A DNA stretch of 64,000 nucleotides from Dipteronia dyeriana (Eukaryota; Streptophyta; Magnoliopsida; Sapindales; Sapindaceae): contig CM065296.1 of assembly GCA_032871835.1 (NCBI GenBank), forward strand, positions 50,435,288 to 50,499,287, written 5' to 3'. The number at the start of each line of letters is the position of its first letter. Positions within the stretch are counted from its first letter, which is position 1. The notes beneath the pieces were generated by a model, which had not been told where the DNA came from, ran no database searches, and was given only the letters and a program-made list of their open reading frames with translations. Positions 1 to 11,763 of this stretch are shown here, piece by piece. Position numbers and translations under genes: made by a program.

Positions 1-539
1 CATATATATCCCATATATCCCGCGGTCTCCATTATTAGTTCAACACCGTGAGATCCGAGTGGGGCCTCGTGACGGCTTTGCTTTCGTCCTCCTTAAGGAC
101 TGTTTCCACAATGATCAATACCAAGGTTGACTTCCTAACGGATAGGATTTCTAAGGGTGTTTCGGGATTGACTGACCCTAAGGAGGAAATTCTTTAGTTA
201 AGCTCGTGAGATCTGAAATGGTGGGTTACACTCACGAAGGTTTTGATTAAGTTTGTTAATTAAAAACCTGACTGAATAAATGATGGTTGAATGATATGGA
301 ATAAGAGTTATTCTAAAATATCATTTGATTAAGAATGTCTCGGTCCAACATGTAAAGACTTGACCGACCCTAAGACGGCACTTCTTTGTGGTATGTTGGA
401 TTGTCGTGGTATAGTAACTAGTTATAGGGTAGTTCTAGTTCGTTAAACATGTGCATGCATCATGTTTAAATTTATGCCAAAGCACTCGCACTTGTTTTAA
501 ATAAATGACTGAATGAATGTTTTATTTATTTCAGCAATA
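1..539 (+). other. Untranslated leader of element A
   Basis: This stretch has no open frame. It matches the reverse complement of about 18823-19360, the leader of element C, including shared phrases around the gag start. It therefore lies between the missing LTR/primer site and gag. Confidence 0.75.
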
Positions 540-1370
540 ATGTCTTCTGTATTATTTCAGGAATAAACAACAAATTAACGGGTGATAACTACACTAAGTG
601 GAAACTTAACAATAATGCAATATTGGTCACCAAAGACCTCAAGTTTGTGCTTACGGAGGAATGTCCTCCAGTGCCTACTACCAATGCCACACTAACTGTT
701 CGTGAGGCATACCATCGTTGGGTCTTATCTGATGAGAAGGCCTGAACATATGTGTTGGCTTTAATGACAGACGTGCTTGTCACAAAGTACAAAGCAATGA
801 CTTCAGCATTCGAAATCATGGAGTCATTGCAAGCTATGTTCGGGCAGTCCTCCGAGCAAAAGTGACACGAAGTTGTTTGTTCCGCTATGCTCGCTCGCAT
901 GAAGGAAGGTACGTCAGTTCAGGAACATGTCATGAGCATGATGTCCTACTTCAACAAGGCAGAAGTTAATGGCGGGGCCATTGATGAACCCAGTCAAGTG
1001 AGCATCATACAGACGACTTTTTTGAAGAGTTTCGATCAATTTAAGAGTAACTACGAGATGAACAAGTTAAGGTTCAATCTCACACAGTTGCTCAATGAGC
1101 TCACAACCTTTGAGTCCTTGACTAAGGAGAGCAAGGGTAAGACCGGTGAGGCAAATATTGCCGAACCATCTTCCTACACTAATAATAAGAAGAGAAAGAG
1201 GTCTACTGGGAAAGCAAAGGGTAAGACCAAACCCAAGAAAGCCCAAAGCAAGAAAAACTCAAGAAAAATGTTGCCAAACCATCTTTCTCCAATAATAAGA
1301 AAAGGAAAAGGTATGTTGGGAAGGCGAAGAGTAAGCCCAAAGAAATAAGAAGTCCAAGAAAGGTAAATAT
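540..1370 (+). pseudogene. gag of element A (broken)
   Basis: Gag forms the copia virus-like particle. The start ATG at 540 matches the start of element C's gag at 18822. Just after it a frameshift moves the reading into another frame, where LTGDNYTKWK and FVLTEECPP, typical of copia gag N-termini (UBN2-type), can be read. In-frame TGA codons lie at 743 and 863. From 887 the frame is open to 1348 and ends in a lysine-rich tail (KKRKR). No CCHC zinc knuckle was seen before protease begins, which is unusual for the family and shared with C. Non-functional. Confidence 0.8.
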
Positions 1371-1850
1371 GATTTACTTGTTCTTGAGTCATGTTTAGTT
1401 GAAGATGATTCTTCACCCAGGATAGTTGATTCAGGGGCCACTAACCATGTTTGTTCTTCTTTACAATGGACTGATTCTTGGACACAGCTCTAGGAGCAAG
1501 CCTTCTCAATACGTGTGGGGTCATTGGATGTCGTGTTGGCACGAGCAGTGGGCGTAATTAGATTATCTTTTTGTAATAATTATATATTGTTGGACAATGT
1601 ATTTTATATTCTTGAATTTACACGGAATTTGATTTCCGTTTCTAAGTTGTTAGAACAAAAATATTTTGTTTCTTTTAATAATAAGTTTGTTATTATTGGA
1701 AAGAATGGTCTGAATATTTGTTCATGAATTAATGAAAACAATTTGTATGTGTTAAGACTGTTAATACATACTACATTACTCAACACCAAAATATTTAAGG
1801 TTGAAAAACCAAAAACTAAACGACATAAGATTTCTCCAGATAATGACATG
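1371..1850 (+). pseudogene. Aspartic protease region of element A (broken)
   Basis: The copia protease cleaves the gag-pol polyprotein. The active-site motif DSGA is encoded at 1428-1439, within IVDSGATNHVC. Downstream NLISVSKLLEQ matches the usual end of the protease and start of the linker. A stop (TAG) follows near 1490 and another interrupts the frame near 1725. The matching part of element C reads the same but with different lesions. Confidence 0.8.
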
Positions 1851-2900
1851 TATCTCTAGCATCTAAGGTTTAGTCATATCAACCTTGACCGGATAGACAA
1901 CTAGTAAAAAGCGGACCTTTAAGTGAATTAAAGGTTGGAACCTTACCTGTCTGCGAATCTTGTTTGGAAGGTAAGATGACTAAGAGACTTTTTACTGGAA
2001 AAGGGCTTAGAGCCAAAGAACCGCTAGAACTTATGCACATAGATGTCTACGGACCGATGAATGTTAAAGCCAGAAGTGGTTATGAGTATTATGTCACCTT
2101 TATATATGACTACTCAAGATATGGATACGTCTACCTAATGCAACGGAAGTCGAAAACATTTGAAATGTTTAAAGAATTTCGAGCTGAAGTTGAGAATCAA
2201 TTAGGTAGGACTATCAAGTCACTACGATCGGATCATAGAGGTGAGTACCTTGACCAAGAGTTTGAAGACTTCATGGTCAAGCATGGGATAGTTTCCCAAC
2301 TCACAGCCCCCGGTACAACTCAGTAAAATTGTGTAGCGGAGAAGAGAAATAGAACCCTAATGGAAATGGTGAGATCTATGATTAGTTTCTTATCATTACC
2401 AAATTTCTTCTGGGTACATGAGTTACAAACAGCGACATACATTTTGAATGTGGTGTCATCCAAATCTGTTCCTAAGACTCCCCTAGAGTTGTGGAATGGT
2501 CGTAAAGCTAGTTTACGATATTTCCGTATATAGAGGTGTCCAGTACACGTGCTAAAGAACAGAAGTGGAAAAATATACTCCAAGTCTGTGGTCTACCTAT
2601 TTGTAGGATATTCTAAGGAGACTAGAGGTTGACACTTCTATAGTTTCGAAGATAACAATGTATCTATATCGACAAATGCAACATTTCTTTAGGACAATTA
2701 TATTAGTGGCCATAAACCTTATTCTAAGATTGTACTGAATGAGTTGGAGCCTGGTGAGACTAGTGTTTCATCAACAAGAGTTATTGATCCATAAACATCT
2801 GAGAGTAAGATGGTTCCTGATCAGGATGCACTACCACCTAGATATAGTGAGAAGGTTGTGAGATAACCTGAACGCTATTTAGGTATAGGTGGGGGATAAG
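1851..2900 (+). pseudogene. Integrase of element A (broken)
   Basis: The segment begins with a GAG-pre-integrase zinc-binding part (HINLDRID ... CESC) and continues into the rve catalytic core. The first catalytic Asp sits in HIDVYGPM and the second in SDHRGEY. The third region reads with an in-frame TAA at 2324-2326 and then [10 protein letters not shown], where related copies have [13 protein letters not shown]. So the Glu codon survives but the Gly is changed and the frame is interrupted. Several more stops lie in the C-terminal part up to 2900. Inactive. Confidence 0.8.
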
Positions 2901-4080
2901 GTGTCATTTCTGTTGATAGTGTGGATGATACATTAACATTTAAGAATGCAATAGAAGATCCTGATAAAGATGAATGGCTTAAAGCCATGAATCTCGAGAT
3001 GAAGTCCATGTGCTCTAACTCAGTTTGGGATCTTGTAGAAGAGAAGAGTAGACGGGAAGGTAGAGACCTTTAAAGCAAGGCTAGTGGCCAAGGGTTATGC
3101 CCATAAATAGGGGGTCAATTATGAAGAGACCTTCTCGCCAGTAGTCATGTCTAAGTCTATTAGGATTCTCTTATCCATTGCTGCCTATTTCGATTATGAA
3201 ATTTGGTAAATGGATGTCAAAACTGCATTCTTGAATGGCAATCTTGATGAGAGCATTTATATGATGCAACCAGAGGGATTCGTGTCTCCAGATCAAGATC
3301 AAAAGGTTTGCAAGCTGCAAAGGTCCATCTATGAACTTAAGCAAGCATCTAGATCGTGGAACATTTGGTTTGATGATGTGATCAAAACCTATGGCTTCGA
3401 GCAGAACGTCGATGAGCCTTGTGTCTACAAGCGCATCATTGACAAAAAAGTAGTTTTCTTGGTCCTATACGTAGATGATATCCTACTCATTGGGAATGAT
3501 ATGGGAGTGTTGTCTGATGTAAAGGGTTGGCTGGCTAGCCAATTTCAAATGAATGATTTGGGAGAGGCAAGTTATGTACTAGGGATCCAACTTATAAGGG
3601 ATCGTAAGAACAAACTCATAGCATTGTCTCAGGCATCATATATCGACAAGATTCTTATGCGATTTTCTATGCAAAACTCCAAGAAAGGTAATTTACTTCC
3701 AGGCATGGAGTTCACTTGTCTAAGGAATAGTGTCCTAAGACACCTCAAGAAGTTGAGGATATGAAACGTGTACCCTATGTATCTGCAGTAGGTAGTCTCA
3801 TGTATGCTATGTTATGCACGAGACCAGACATCTGTTATACAGTGGGAGTAGTCAGCAGATACTCAGGATTGGATCATTGAGTTGCTGTCAAGACAATTCT
3901 CAAGTATCTTTGGAAAACGAGAAACTATATGCTAGTGTATTCCGAGTAGAATTTGATCCCGTTAGGATACACGGATTCTAATTTTCAGTCAGACAGGGAT
4001 TCTAGGAAATCCACGTCTGGATCAGTATTCACCATTGGTGGTGGAGCCATTGTGTGGAGAAGTGTCAAGCAATCTTGCAT
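2901..4080 (+). pseudogene. Reverse transcriptase and truncated RNase H of element A
   Basis: RT copies the element RNA into DNA. A short internal deletion and frame changes hit the start of RT (about 3030-3210). From 3210 a 184-codon frame is open and carries the catalytic YVDD at 3468-3479, preceded by MDVKTAFLNG and followed by DLGEASYVLGIQ. The frame shifts near 3764. Beyond it, RNase H pieces can be read (TDSNFQSD, GAIVWRSVKQSC) up to 4080, where the copy stops before the second and third RNase H catalytic residues. Confidence 0.85.
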
Positions 4081-4097
4081 TAATTTTAGTTCATTCC
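4081..4097. other. Filler sequence at the A/B junction
   Basis: Between the last base matching copia RNase H and the first base matching B's LTR lie about 17-20 bp. They match an internal stretch of the D-family copia LTR (compare near 63680 and 5575). Neither neighbour explains it. It looks like templated filler from end joining, though short-match coincidence cannot be excluded. Confidence 0.5.
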
Positions 4098-4354
4098 ACT
4101 AAGTAACCGGTTCTAATTAAACATTATCATCTTTCCTTATTCGTGTAACAAGGATTAGGGTTCTATGCACATATAAATAGACCCATAATCTTATTGTAAA
4201 AGATATATATCAACCCGTAGGAAAGACATATACAAAATCAAGATACATAACGACACATAGAGAGCACACATAGAGAGCAACACATATACAAGAAAGAAAG
4301 AGATACGCTAAAAATGAGAGATTGAGTGTGTAATCTTTTTATCATACTGATTTC
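4098..4354 (+). repeat. 5' LTR of B, left piece
   Basis: Matches the 3' LTR of B from 9748 onward. The first 600 bp are missing at the A/B junction. The last five bases (ATTTC, 4350-4354) are the target duplication of the solo LTR that follows. Confidence 0.85.
4172..4179 (+). promoter_or_regulatory. TATA box in B 5' LTR
   Basis: TATAAATA lies at the position conserved in the LTRs of B, F and H, followed in B and H by ACCCATAATCT. In the 3' LTR of B the site has decayed. Confidence 0.5.
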
Positions 4355-6505
4355 TATAGGGAAAATCGAGCAACTGAAGCATAAAAAAAATTAGGGTTTA
4401 GTATATTTAAAAAGTTTTCCCTTTAAAAGAAAGAAGTTTAACCCTAGATTAATTGATGTATATTAAAAGTGTCGTGCTTTTTTTTTGTGACGATTGAACT
4501 AGCACCGAATTGAATCCGCTAGATCATCCAATCCAATCCAATCACAAACGTGAATCACCTAGGAGTGTGGGTTCCCTTTCTTTAAATTGTATACCTGATG
4601 ATGGAAACAAACAAAAATAATTTTTTTTATTAGTCACAATAATCCTCCAAGAGAAAAACTAAGATCGTCCGGTCACTTGTGAATTATCAATCAATTTTAT
4701 TGAAACTCGTTTGAACCGTGATTCGATGTTGTACACAAAACCCTTTTGATGCAAAGGATACTAGTGTATTTTTGAAAACAAAAATGTTCCCTCTTTTCTA
4801 TATGCTTGGCTAAATTCTTCACACAATGAGTTGGACGAAGGTTTTTTTTATAACAATAAAAACAAATAAAAAACAACTTCTCACACCAAAAGTTATGTCT
4901 TGGTCGAAATTAATAGGTAGTATATATAGGAGATCAAATCCTCTCCTAAGAAGAATTTATTTGGTGGGCAAGAATTCTTTCCTTAGGTGGATTGACTTAG
5001 TGACAAGACTCCTAATCCAACTCATTAGCGTATTTGTGACCATATTAAAGACTTCCTAATTTGACTAGATAAATAATTCATTTTATTTATCTACTTATCA
5101 AATATATTCTTTAATATTAATTATACTACCAACAATAGTATAATATTAGGAGACCCTCTCCTATTAGGAAAAAGATTTTAACTTTTAATTAAATAATTAA
5201 TTAATTACCAAATTAATTAATTTCCATTTAATTAAATAATAAAATAAAAACAATATAACTAAGCTAAAATATTTAGCCTTTGCTGCCCAAGACCACACAT
5301 GGGCATATATATTATTTTTCTTATTTTATTTAATCCATTGGACCTTAATAAAAAGTCCACATGTGAACTAGACCCACTCTTACAAACAGAAACAAGTTCA
5401 CATGCCTCTCAATGCAATTCTAAATGGATCCATAAATTGGTCCGGTAAAATATATCAAGTGATCCATGCAAATTCGTGTGGATTGGGGATCTTGGCGGGC
5501 TATCTAAATTTAAGCTCCAATACACATAAACTAATCACAATCAACAAATTATTCACTTAGGTCCGATCTATTAAATTAGTTCATTCCACTAAAGAACTAA
5601 AATTGAACTTTAAAATAAAGTTAGAATAAGTTAGTATTGCTCATTCATACCCTAGACAATCTTAATGGAGATAGTGTATCCTCGTGAAGAATACCAGTAA
5701 TCGCCAAGAGCTCATAGACCGCCTATAGCTCTCCAAGTTACCATATTTTCTCATATGACCACATTTTAAACTTGGATATTTTGACTTGTCCAAAAGCCAT
5801 GTTTCAATAGACACTATTGAAAACTTAACATTAAGATTTAATATCCAATACCTCAAAATATTCATATTATGATATTCTACTCACATTTAATAAATGGTGC
5901 CACGATGTTCATATCTATAAATGAAGTCCTCTATCAATTAACAAATGAATACCACCAAACTATCGAGTATAGACTATGCTATATAATCGTACTCATTGAT
6001 AGCTCAAATGATAACACTTGCAACCATAAGTCCATCATTTATCTCAGGATTGAGATAGACTCTCCGATTGTCTTCAAGTGAAAACTTTTATCAATTGACA
6101 ATTCTGGATAAAGTAATTCATTGTGATCCTATTCAATGCACCTAGTGCACTAGATTCTTTTGTCTAAAGACACCTCACTTTGATGATTTTAGACTCATCA
6201 TAACACATTTGATCCCTCCAGGAGAATCTACAACTTTAACAAGATAAAGACACCCAACCTTTATCTTAAGTTGTTAATATTGTTCAAGACTAACTAAAGA
6301 ATTGTGTCTACCTCATACATATCTGGATGCATGAACAATACTTCTTTTCTCATAGTCTTTTGACCTTATGATTATTTACTTTTGACAATTATAATAATTA
6401 AACTATAAATGCTATAAGATTTGTTAAACTAGAAATCACTTTTATTAATATGGAAATATTGTCAAAAACATTATTACACTCTTGCTGTTGAGTATAATCC
6501 TAACA
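4355..6505 (-). mobile_element. Solo LTR of the D copia family
   Basis: The sequence runs from TATAGGGAAAA to CCTAACA and matches the D LTR (54893-57383: TGTAGGG to CCTAACA). Perfect 5-bp duplications ATTTC flank it (4350-4354 and 6506-6510) and interrupt B's 5' LTR at one point. No internal part is present, so this is a solo LTR left by LTR-LTR recombination. Short open frames within it recur in the other LTR copies and are not genes. Confidence 0.93.
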
Positions 6506-6680
6506 ATTTCTTCTCGCCGTCACCGGCAACCGTGGATGTTTCACCACCTTAGGGTTTTACCACGTAAACTCATGTGTGCATGTTTTCATTTCTTTTTCTA
6601 TCTTTCTCCATAACATCTTCAACATAAAAACCTGTTAGACGCATGATCAATCCTACACGATCCAAAAGTCACCTTCAACA
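6506..6680 (+). repeat. 5' LTR of B, right piece
   Basis: Matches 9997-10170 in the 3' LTR, ends in TTCAACA and is directly followed by the primer site. Confidence 0.88.
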
Positions 6681-6682
6681 AC

Positions 6683-6701
6683 TGGAGTTAGAAGGAAGGG
6701 C
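6683..6701 (+). other. Primer-binding site of B
   Basis: TGGAGTTAGAAGGAAGGGC starts two bases after the LTR. H has TGGAGCTAGAAGGAGGGGC and F has TGGCGCTAGAGGAAGGGGG at the same place. I cannot name the tRNA with confidence. Confidence 0.6.
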
Positions 6702-6990
6702 GAGAACTCAACTTTGAGGAATCAACATAAATAGACGAAACACCGAGATACTCTAGCAAGCCCAAAAATAAGGGTGTTAGGGGGGTGGATTATCTGTTTT
6801 ATCAGCATCAAAGTATACGCAAACAAGCAAAAGCGGGAACAGAGTTCTAAAACAAAAGGAGAATTCCCAAAACGAAAACCTGGCAAACAGCATAGCTGGA
6901 AGCCAGTCACCAAATAATTCTGATACTTAAAGTGCAGGTAACGATCCTGACCCGATAAATGCCAACACTGTTGGAGGAAGCCTACCCTCA

Positions 6991-8177
6991 GTGATGCAAA
7001 CTCCAACTGACCAGGCTGCAATGACCTCCATAAACACTCTCTTAATAATCTTCCCAGATGCATTGCAACATGACCAAGAGTCCCTACGGAGAGTCATTAA
7101 AGACGCCGTTAGACAGGGAATCAATCAGCCACTGCAATTTGACATCACCATATCAATTGTCCACACCTATGGTGGCCCCGAGACCCTAAGGTATGTTCTG
7201 AAATAGTGGACGTGACCCTAGGCGCACCCCCGTAAGTCTAGCGGAGAAAGAGCGGACCGTCATGGAAAGGGAGAGCAGCCTCAAATGGGAGATGAAGGAA
7301 TTATGGGATAGGGGAGACAAGATCGGTATCAAGCAAACTTTGAGGCAGATGAAATCCGTAGAGGTATTCAGAGGCGGAATCTATCTAACTTGTCAGATGA
7401 CAGCGACCAACCACCCCGCAGAACACGCCAAAGGGGCAAGTCCCCATAAGATTCCAACATGGGAACACCGACCATCAGCGATCAGGAATGGATAATGAGC
7501 CAGGAGATGAGCAAGATATCTTGATACAGAAATTAACCCATAAGGTGGAAGCATTGAACGTCGACGTGGGCTTAAAGATTTACTGGACGATGATTCTGAA
7601 AGCCCATTCGTGAACAACATTCTCCAAACCCAATTCGTGGAAAGATTCAGAATGCCTCAGGTCGAGCAATTTAAAGCAAACATGGATCGAAAAGAACACG
7701 TGAGGCATTTTAGAAGTGCGTAGGGGTTGCCCCGGGGAAAACTACATAAAAAACCAGAAGAGTGATCATCAGGAGAGTGACGGGAGCAATCGTAGAAACA
7801 ATCGGAATGATAAAAAGTTCCAAGGTCAGTATAGTAACTATACTCCCCTCACCAAGAGACAAGAGGAAATCCTGGAAATCGTAGAAGACCAGATGCTGGT
7901 CAAATATCCTCATAGACAGTCAGTCTACGCTCGAAGGGACATGACAAAATACTGCAAGTTCCATAAAGAAATAGGTCACGACACATCAAAGTGCTACCAA
8001 CTAAGAGACCATGTCGAGACACTCATCAGGGAGGGTCACCTCAAAGATTTAATTCTCAAAAGGACAGATGATTACCAGAAGGATCCTCATCGGGATAGTC
8101 AGTCAATGGAAAATCAAGAAAAGAAGCCAGGTTTGAGCCGAGACAACGATGAAGGGATGGTCAACATTATCTTTTGA
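6991..8177 (+). pseudogene. gag of element B (internally deleted)
   Basis: Weak gag similarity begins near 6991. A Tat-type capsid start is readable around 7580-7720 (ERFRMPQVEQF ... KEHVRHFRSA). It then jumps at about 7722, with no intervening capsid core, to a basic linker and the terminal RDMTKYCKFHKEIGHD ... CYQLRDHVETLIREGHL motif (7930-8040), which H and G also carry. The last 153 codons (7716-8177) are open and end in NIIF plus a stop, where protease would begin in H. The missing capsid core is roughly 0.5 kb by comparison with H. Other frames before 7716 are broken. Confidence 0.75.
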
Positions 8178-8456
8178 GAACCCTACACAAGATCAAGGAT
8201 GACAGAGCTTAGTCTTAAAAAAAAAAACTTCTCTTCAAAGAGATAGCTTAGCTGCTTTCAACTTTTAAGATATTTTTAGTTTGTTTTATGTTTTTAGTCT
8301 TTCTAATTATTCTTTATTTTGATGTTGTTAATTTTTAGATCAATTAATAAATAAGCCAAGAATGGTGTTCGAATTTTTATAATAAACATCTTTGGTATCA
8401 AAGATAAACTCGTAACGCCAACACCTGCCATGGTAGGTGGAGGTGGCCGAGAGGCT
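8178..8456 (+). other. AT-rich spacer of B
   Basis: No coding potential recognised. It has T-rich runs and then leads into the tandem array. Pol would be expected here in an autonomous relative. Confidence 0.4.
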
Positions 8457-8995
8457 GAAACAATTGGGAATTATCCTGAGCAAAAGGCTAGGACACCTAT
8501 CGAATTAAGACAGTCGGGAGTTACCCTATGCAAAGAGCCGGGACACCGACTGATCCAAATTAAGACAGTCGAGAATTATCCTAGGTAAAAAGCCAAGACA
8601 CCGACCGAATTAAGACAGTCGGGAATTAACCTGAGCAAAGAGCCGGGACACTAACTAGTCCAATAAAAAAGACGGTCAAAAATTATCCAAGGTAAAAAGC
8701 CGAGACACCGACTGAATTAAGTCGATCGGGAATTATCCTAGGAAAAAAGTCAAGAAACTGATTGGAGAATCAAAACGGTCGGAAATTATCCTAAGCAAAG
8801 AGCCGGGACACCGATTGATCCAAATTAAGACAGTCAGGATTTATCCTAAGCAAAGAGCCGAGACACCAACTGATCTAAATTAAGACAGTCGGGAATTATC
8901 CTAAGCAAGAAGCCGGGACACCGACTAGTCCTAAAAAAAATGAGAGTCGGGAATTATCCTGAGCAGAGAGCCAGGACACCGACTGGTCCAGCTAC
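8457..8995 (+). repeat. Tandem array of ten 50-58-bp hairpin units
   Basis: Ten imperfect units begin near 8457, 8508, 8563, 8612, 8670, 8720, 8774, 8828, 8882 and 8940. Most carry CAGTCGG near the start and CCGACTG near the end, which are reverse complements, so each unit can fold into a stem with a loop of roughly 30 nt. A single related unit occurs at 51866-51913 in F. Confidence 0.85.
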
Positions 8996-9132
8996 CAAAG
9001 GAGCAAAAAAAGAGTCCAAGATCGATCATTTTAATAAGATACTTGATAGAGTTAAAGTGATAAGTTCGGAAGCATCAAAAAACCAAAACTATTCAAATTC
9101 CCTTTGTTGAGCAGTCAAGAGCTCATCTTACA

Positions 9133-9147
9133 GATTTGAGGGGGTAT
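9133..9147 (+). other. Polypurine tract of B
   Basis: GATTTGAGGGGGTAT lies directly before the LTR start TGTTACAGG. The identical tract precedes the 3' LTR of F at 52101. It primes plus-strand DNA synthesis. Confidence 0.75.
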
Positions 9148-10170
9148 TGTTACAGGGATTTTTTTGATAGCATGACAAGTCAGCATGATTAGATATGCCA
9201 CGTCACGGGGAGTCAGAAAAGATCAACTCAAGGCACTTAATAGATGATCTCAAGGCCAAGTCAAGATTACCCAAGATGGGCGGGTAAGCTAACTGATCGG
9301 GTATAAATAACCTGATCAGGGAAACTAACCGATCGGGTAGAGACAACTTAGTCGGGACCATCCGATCGGGATAAAAGAAGTCTGATCGGAACTAGACAAT
9401 TGATTAGTTGAACAACGCGTGGGAGATATTAAATGCAACTACGTCTCAAATACGAAGAAGAATTATCTTACTTAAATAAGGAATCTAGAATCATACTTCA
9501 ATAAGGAAATATCTCTATTTCCTCTCCAATATCAGAGAATTCTATTAAGGAAAGAACTCAATGTTTCCAGAAGAATAAACAACAAACAGGAAACGAGTCC
9601 AAATCAAGCAATAACTTAGTTCCTTTAGAAACTGCACACAGATCGGGAAATAAGTCCTAAAAGGACTATTTAACTAGAATCCTACGAAGATTCTAATTCA
9701 ATACACAAGATCTCCGAAATAGGAAAGAAGACAAAGATGAATTCAACAAGTAACCGGTTCCAATTAAACATTATCACTTTTCCTCATTCGTGTAACAAAG
9801 ATTAGGGTTCTATGCACATACAAATAGACCTATAATCTTATTGTAATAGATATATAACAGCCCGTAGGAAAGACATATACAAAATCAAGATACATAATGA
9901 CACATAGAGAGCATCACATAGAAAATATACGAGAAAGATAGGGATAGGCCAAAAAGGAGAGATTGAGTGTGTAATAGTTTTATCATAGTGATTTCTTCTC
10001 GTCGTCACCGGCAACCGTGGATGTTTCCCCACCTTGGGGTTTTACCACGTAAACTCATGTGTGCATATTTTCTTTTCTTTTTCTAACTTTTTCCATAACA
10101 TCTTCAACAATCTACAAAAACCTGTTAGATGCAAGATCAATCCTACACGATCCAAAAATCACCGTCAACA
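9148..10170 (+). repeat. 3' LTR of B (1023 bp)
   Basis: Begins TGTTACAGGG and ends CCGTCAACA. Its last part matches both 5' LTR pieces. The start resembles the LTR of F. Confidence 0.9.
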
Positions 10171-10724
10171 TACTCCTATATAGAATTTCGACCAAGACGT
10201 AATTTTTGATGTGAGAAGTTTTTTTTTGTTTGTTTTTTTATAGTTATAAAACAAATAAAAACTTAGTCCAACGCATAAATATTGTGTAGAGGAACATTTT
10301 GTTTTCGATAGTGTACTAGTAGCCTTTACATCAAAAGGTTTTGTGTACAACATCGAATCAAGGTTCACGCGAGTTTCAATCAATAGATAGATAATTCACA
10401 TGTGACCGGACGTTCTTGGGCTTTCTCTTGGAGGATTATTGTGACTAACAAAGAAGAGGATTTTGTTTGTTTCCATCCTCAGGTATACAATTAAAAGAAA
10501 GAGATCCCACACTCCTAGGTGATTCACGTTAGTGATTGAATTGGAAGATCTTGCGGATTCAATTCTACGCTAGTTCAATCGTCACGGAAAAAAAAGGTAC
10601 GATACTTTTAATATATGTCAATTAATCAGGGTTAAGGTACTTTCTATTAAAGGGAAAATTTTTAAAAATATACCAAACCTTAATTTTACGCTTCTGTCGC
10701 GTTTTGAACCAATTTTTCCCTACA
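10171..10724 (+). mobile_element. Truncated LTR of the D copia family
   Basis: This is the reverse complement of the first about 550 bp of the LTR at 4355-6505, and ends TTTTTCCCTACA. No primer site follows, so it is a solo or 3' LTR remnant. It is cut off at the exact end of B, which suggests that B inserted into it. Confidence 0.85.
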
Positions 10725-11763
10725 AAACATGCATCAAGAGATGGGTTATCAATCCTACTCAATTCAAGTAAGTGCAATTGAATGGGACAATAAAAGAGGA
10801 AATCAAATACAAGTCAATCAAATAAATGGAACTAGTGTTAGGGTTTATATATTTCCCAAATGGGGATACACATCAAATAAGAAAATAAAAAGAGAAGAGT
10901 AAATAGAAGAAACACAAGGTGTTACTCTCGGATCTCTAGGCTCGGAGAGGAGCCCAATTGTCATCTCGGATCTCCAAGATCCATTGAAGCTCCTCCTCCT
11001 CATAGACAAGGTAGGGTGTTCTTTCCTTTTGAATCTCATCCAAATATGGTTGGGTGAAGGTAGAAAGTGATGGTGAGGAGGCATCCACGGAGGAAAACCT
11101 CCATGGATGTCTTTAGAAACTCCTCTCTCTCTTCATTTGGTGAAGAAGATAAAATGTGGGATGAATGAAGATTGATTAGGGATTAGATTCTCTCCAAGTC
11201 TTGTGGCAAAGTGATGTATTTAAAGGTTTGAGAGGCTAGGACACAAAATAGGGGTGAAAAGATAGCATTGCCCTTCTGTAAATGTAACTTTTTCCCAACT
11301 AGAAAGCACTACGAGGGTAAAGACCGTCGCATGTACCTGGTTCTTCCTAATATTTTCCTCAGGTTTGCTCATATGCACGGTTGGAGAGCTAGTTGTGCGC
11401 ATGTAAGGACATGCGTAGTGACCCACATATTAAGCCCATTTACTTGACAAATTATTCTTGTTTGCACCTAAAAATCCTGGTTTCCGCCTCCAGCACCTAA
11501 ATTCCAGTAAATGCCTACAATCACTATAAAACAAGCTATTAGACACCAAAAAATGCTATAAAACAAGCTAAATGATATGGATTTAAGGGCCAAAATATAT
11601 GACAATTTTGGCACAATCACAGACACTGCAAATTTCAACTCGCAAAACCACCTCACAAAAGTTTCCCAGAACCTTCTGCCATCTAGATTTGTGAGTTACA
11701 ACAAGCAAAGAAGAAACTATGAGTTCAATATGTGAGTTCCAACTCACAGATTTGTGTTGGCAG
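10725..11763 (-). other. Unassigned non-coding flank, promoter-like on the minus strand
   Basis: No protein homology was recognised. Read on the minus strand it has a TTTAAATA box near 11215, then a purine-rich leader with AAGAGAGAGAGGAG and GGATGCCTCC. The same arrangement, diverged, occurs on the plus strand at 45110-45450. Its right end GGCAG (11759-11763) is the target duplication of element C, so this stretch and 45056 onward were once contiguous. Probably old LTR or leader sequence. Confidence 0.45.

Larger units (their letters stand above)
1..4080 (+). mobile_element. Ty1/copia retrotransposon A, both ends missing
   Basis: The order leader, gag, protease, integrase, reverse transcriptase, RNase H on one strand is the Ty1/copia order. 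The leader and all coding parts match element C (11764-45050, opposite strand), so A and C are one family. The 5' LTR lies left of the window. On the right the copy stops abruptly inside RNase H at about 4080, so no 3' LTR is present. Many stops and frameshifts make it a dead copy. Its RT resembles the Tork/Angela group, but the exact lineage is not resolved. Confidence 0.9.
4098..10170 (+). mobile_element. Gypsy element B, Tat-like, lacking pol
   Basis: The copy has a split and truncated 5' LTR (4098-4354 and 6506-6680), a primer site, gag remnants, a tandem array, a polypurine tract and a full 3' LTR (9148-10170). There is no protease, RT, RNase H or integrase, so it could only have moved in trans. 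Its 3' region and LTR are related to element F (46401-52981). The 5' LTR lacks roughly its first 600 bp, and the target duplication cannot be tested. Confidence 0.85.

Noticed and set aside
1174..1441. Minus-strand frames opposite gag of A (also 16820-17113 opposite gag of C)
   Set aside because: Shadows of the lysine-rich gag tail on the other strand.
8457..8995. CRISPR-like repeat/spacer pattern
   Set aside because: Units are contiguous and imperfect without unique spacers, and lie inside a plant retrotransposon.
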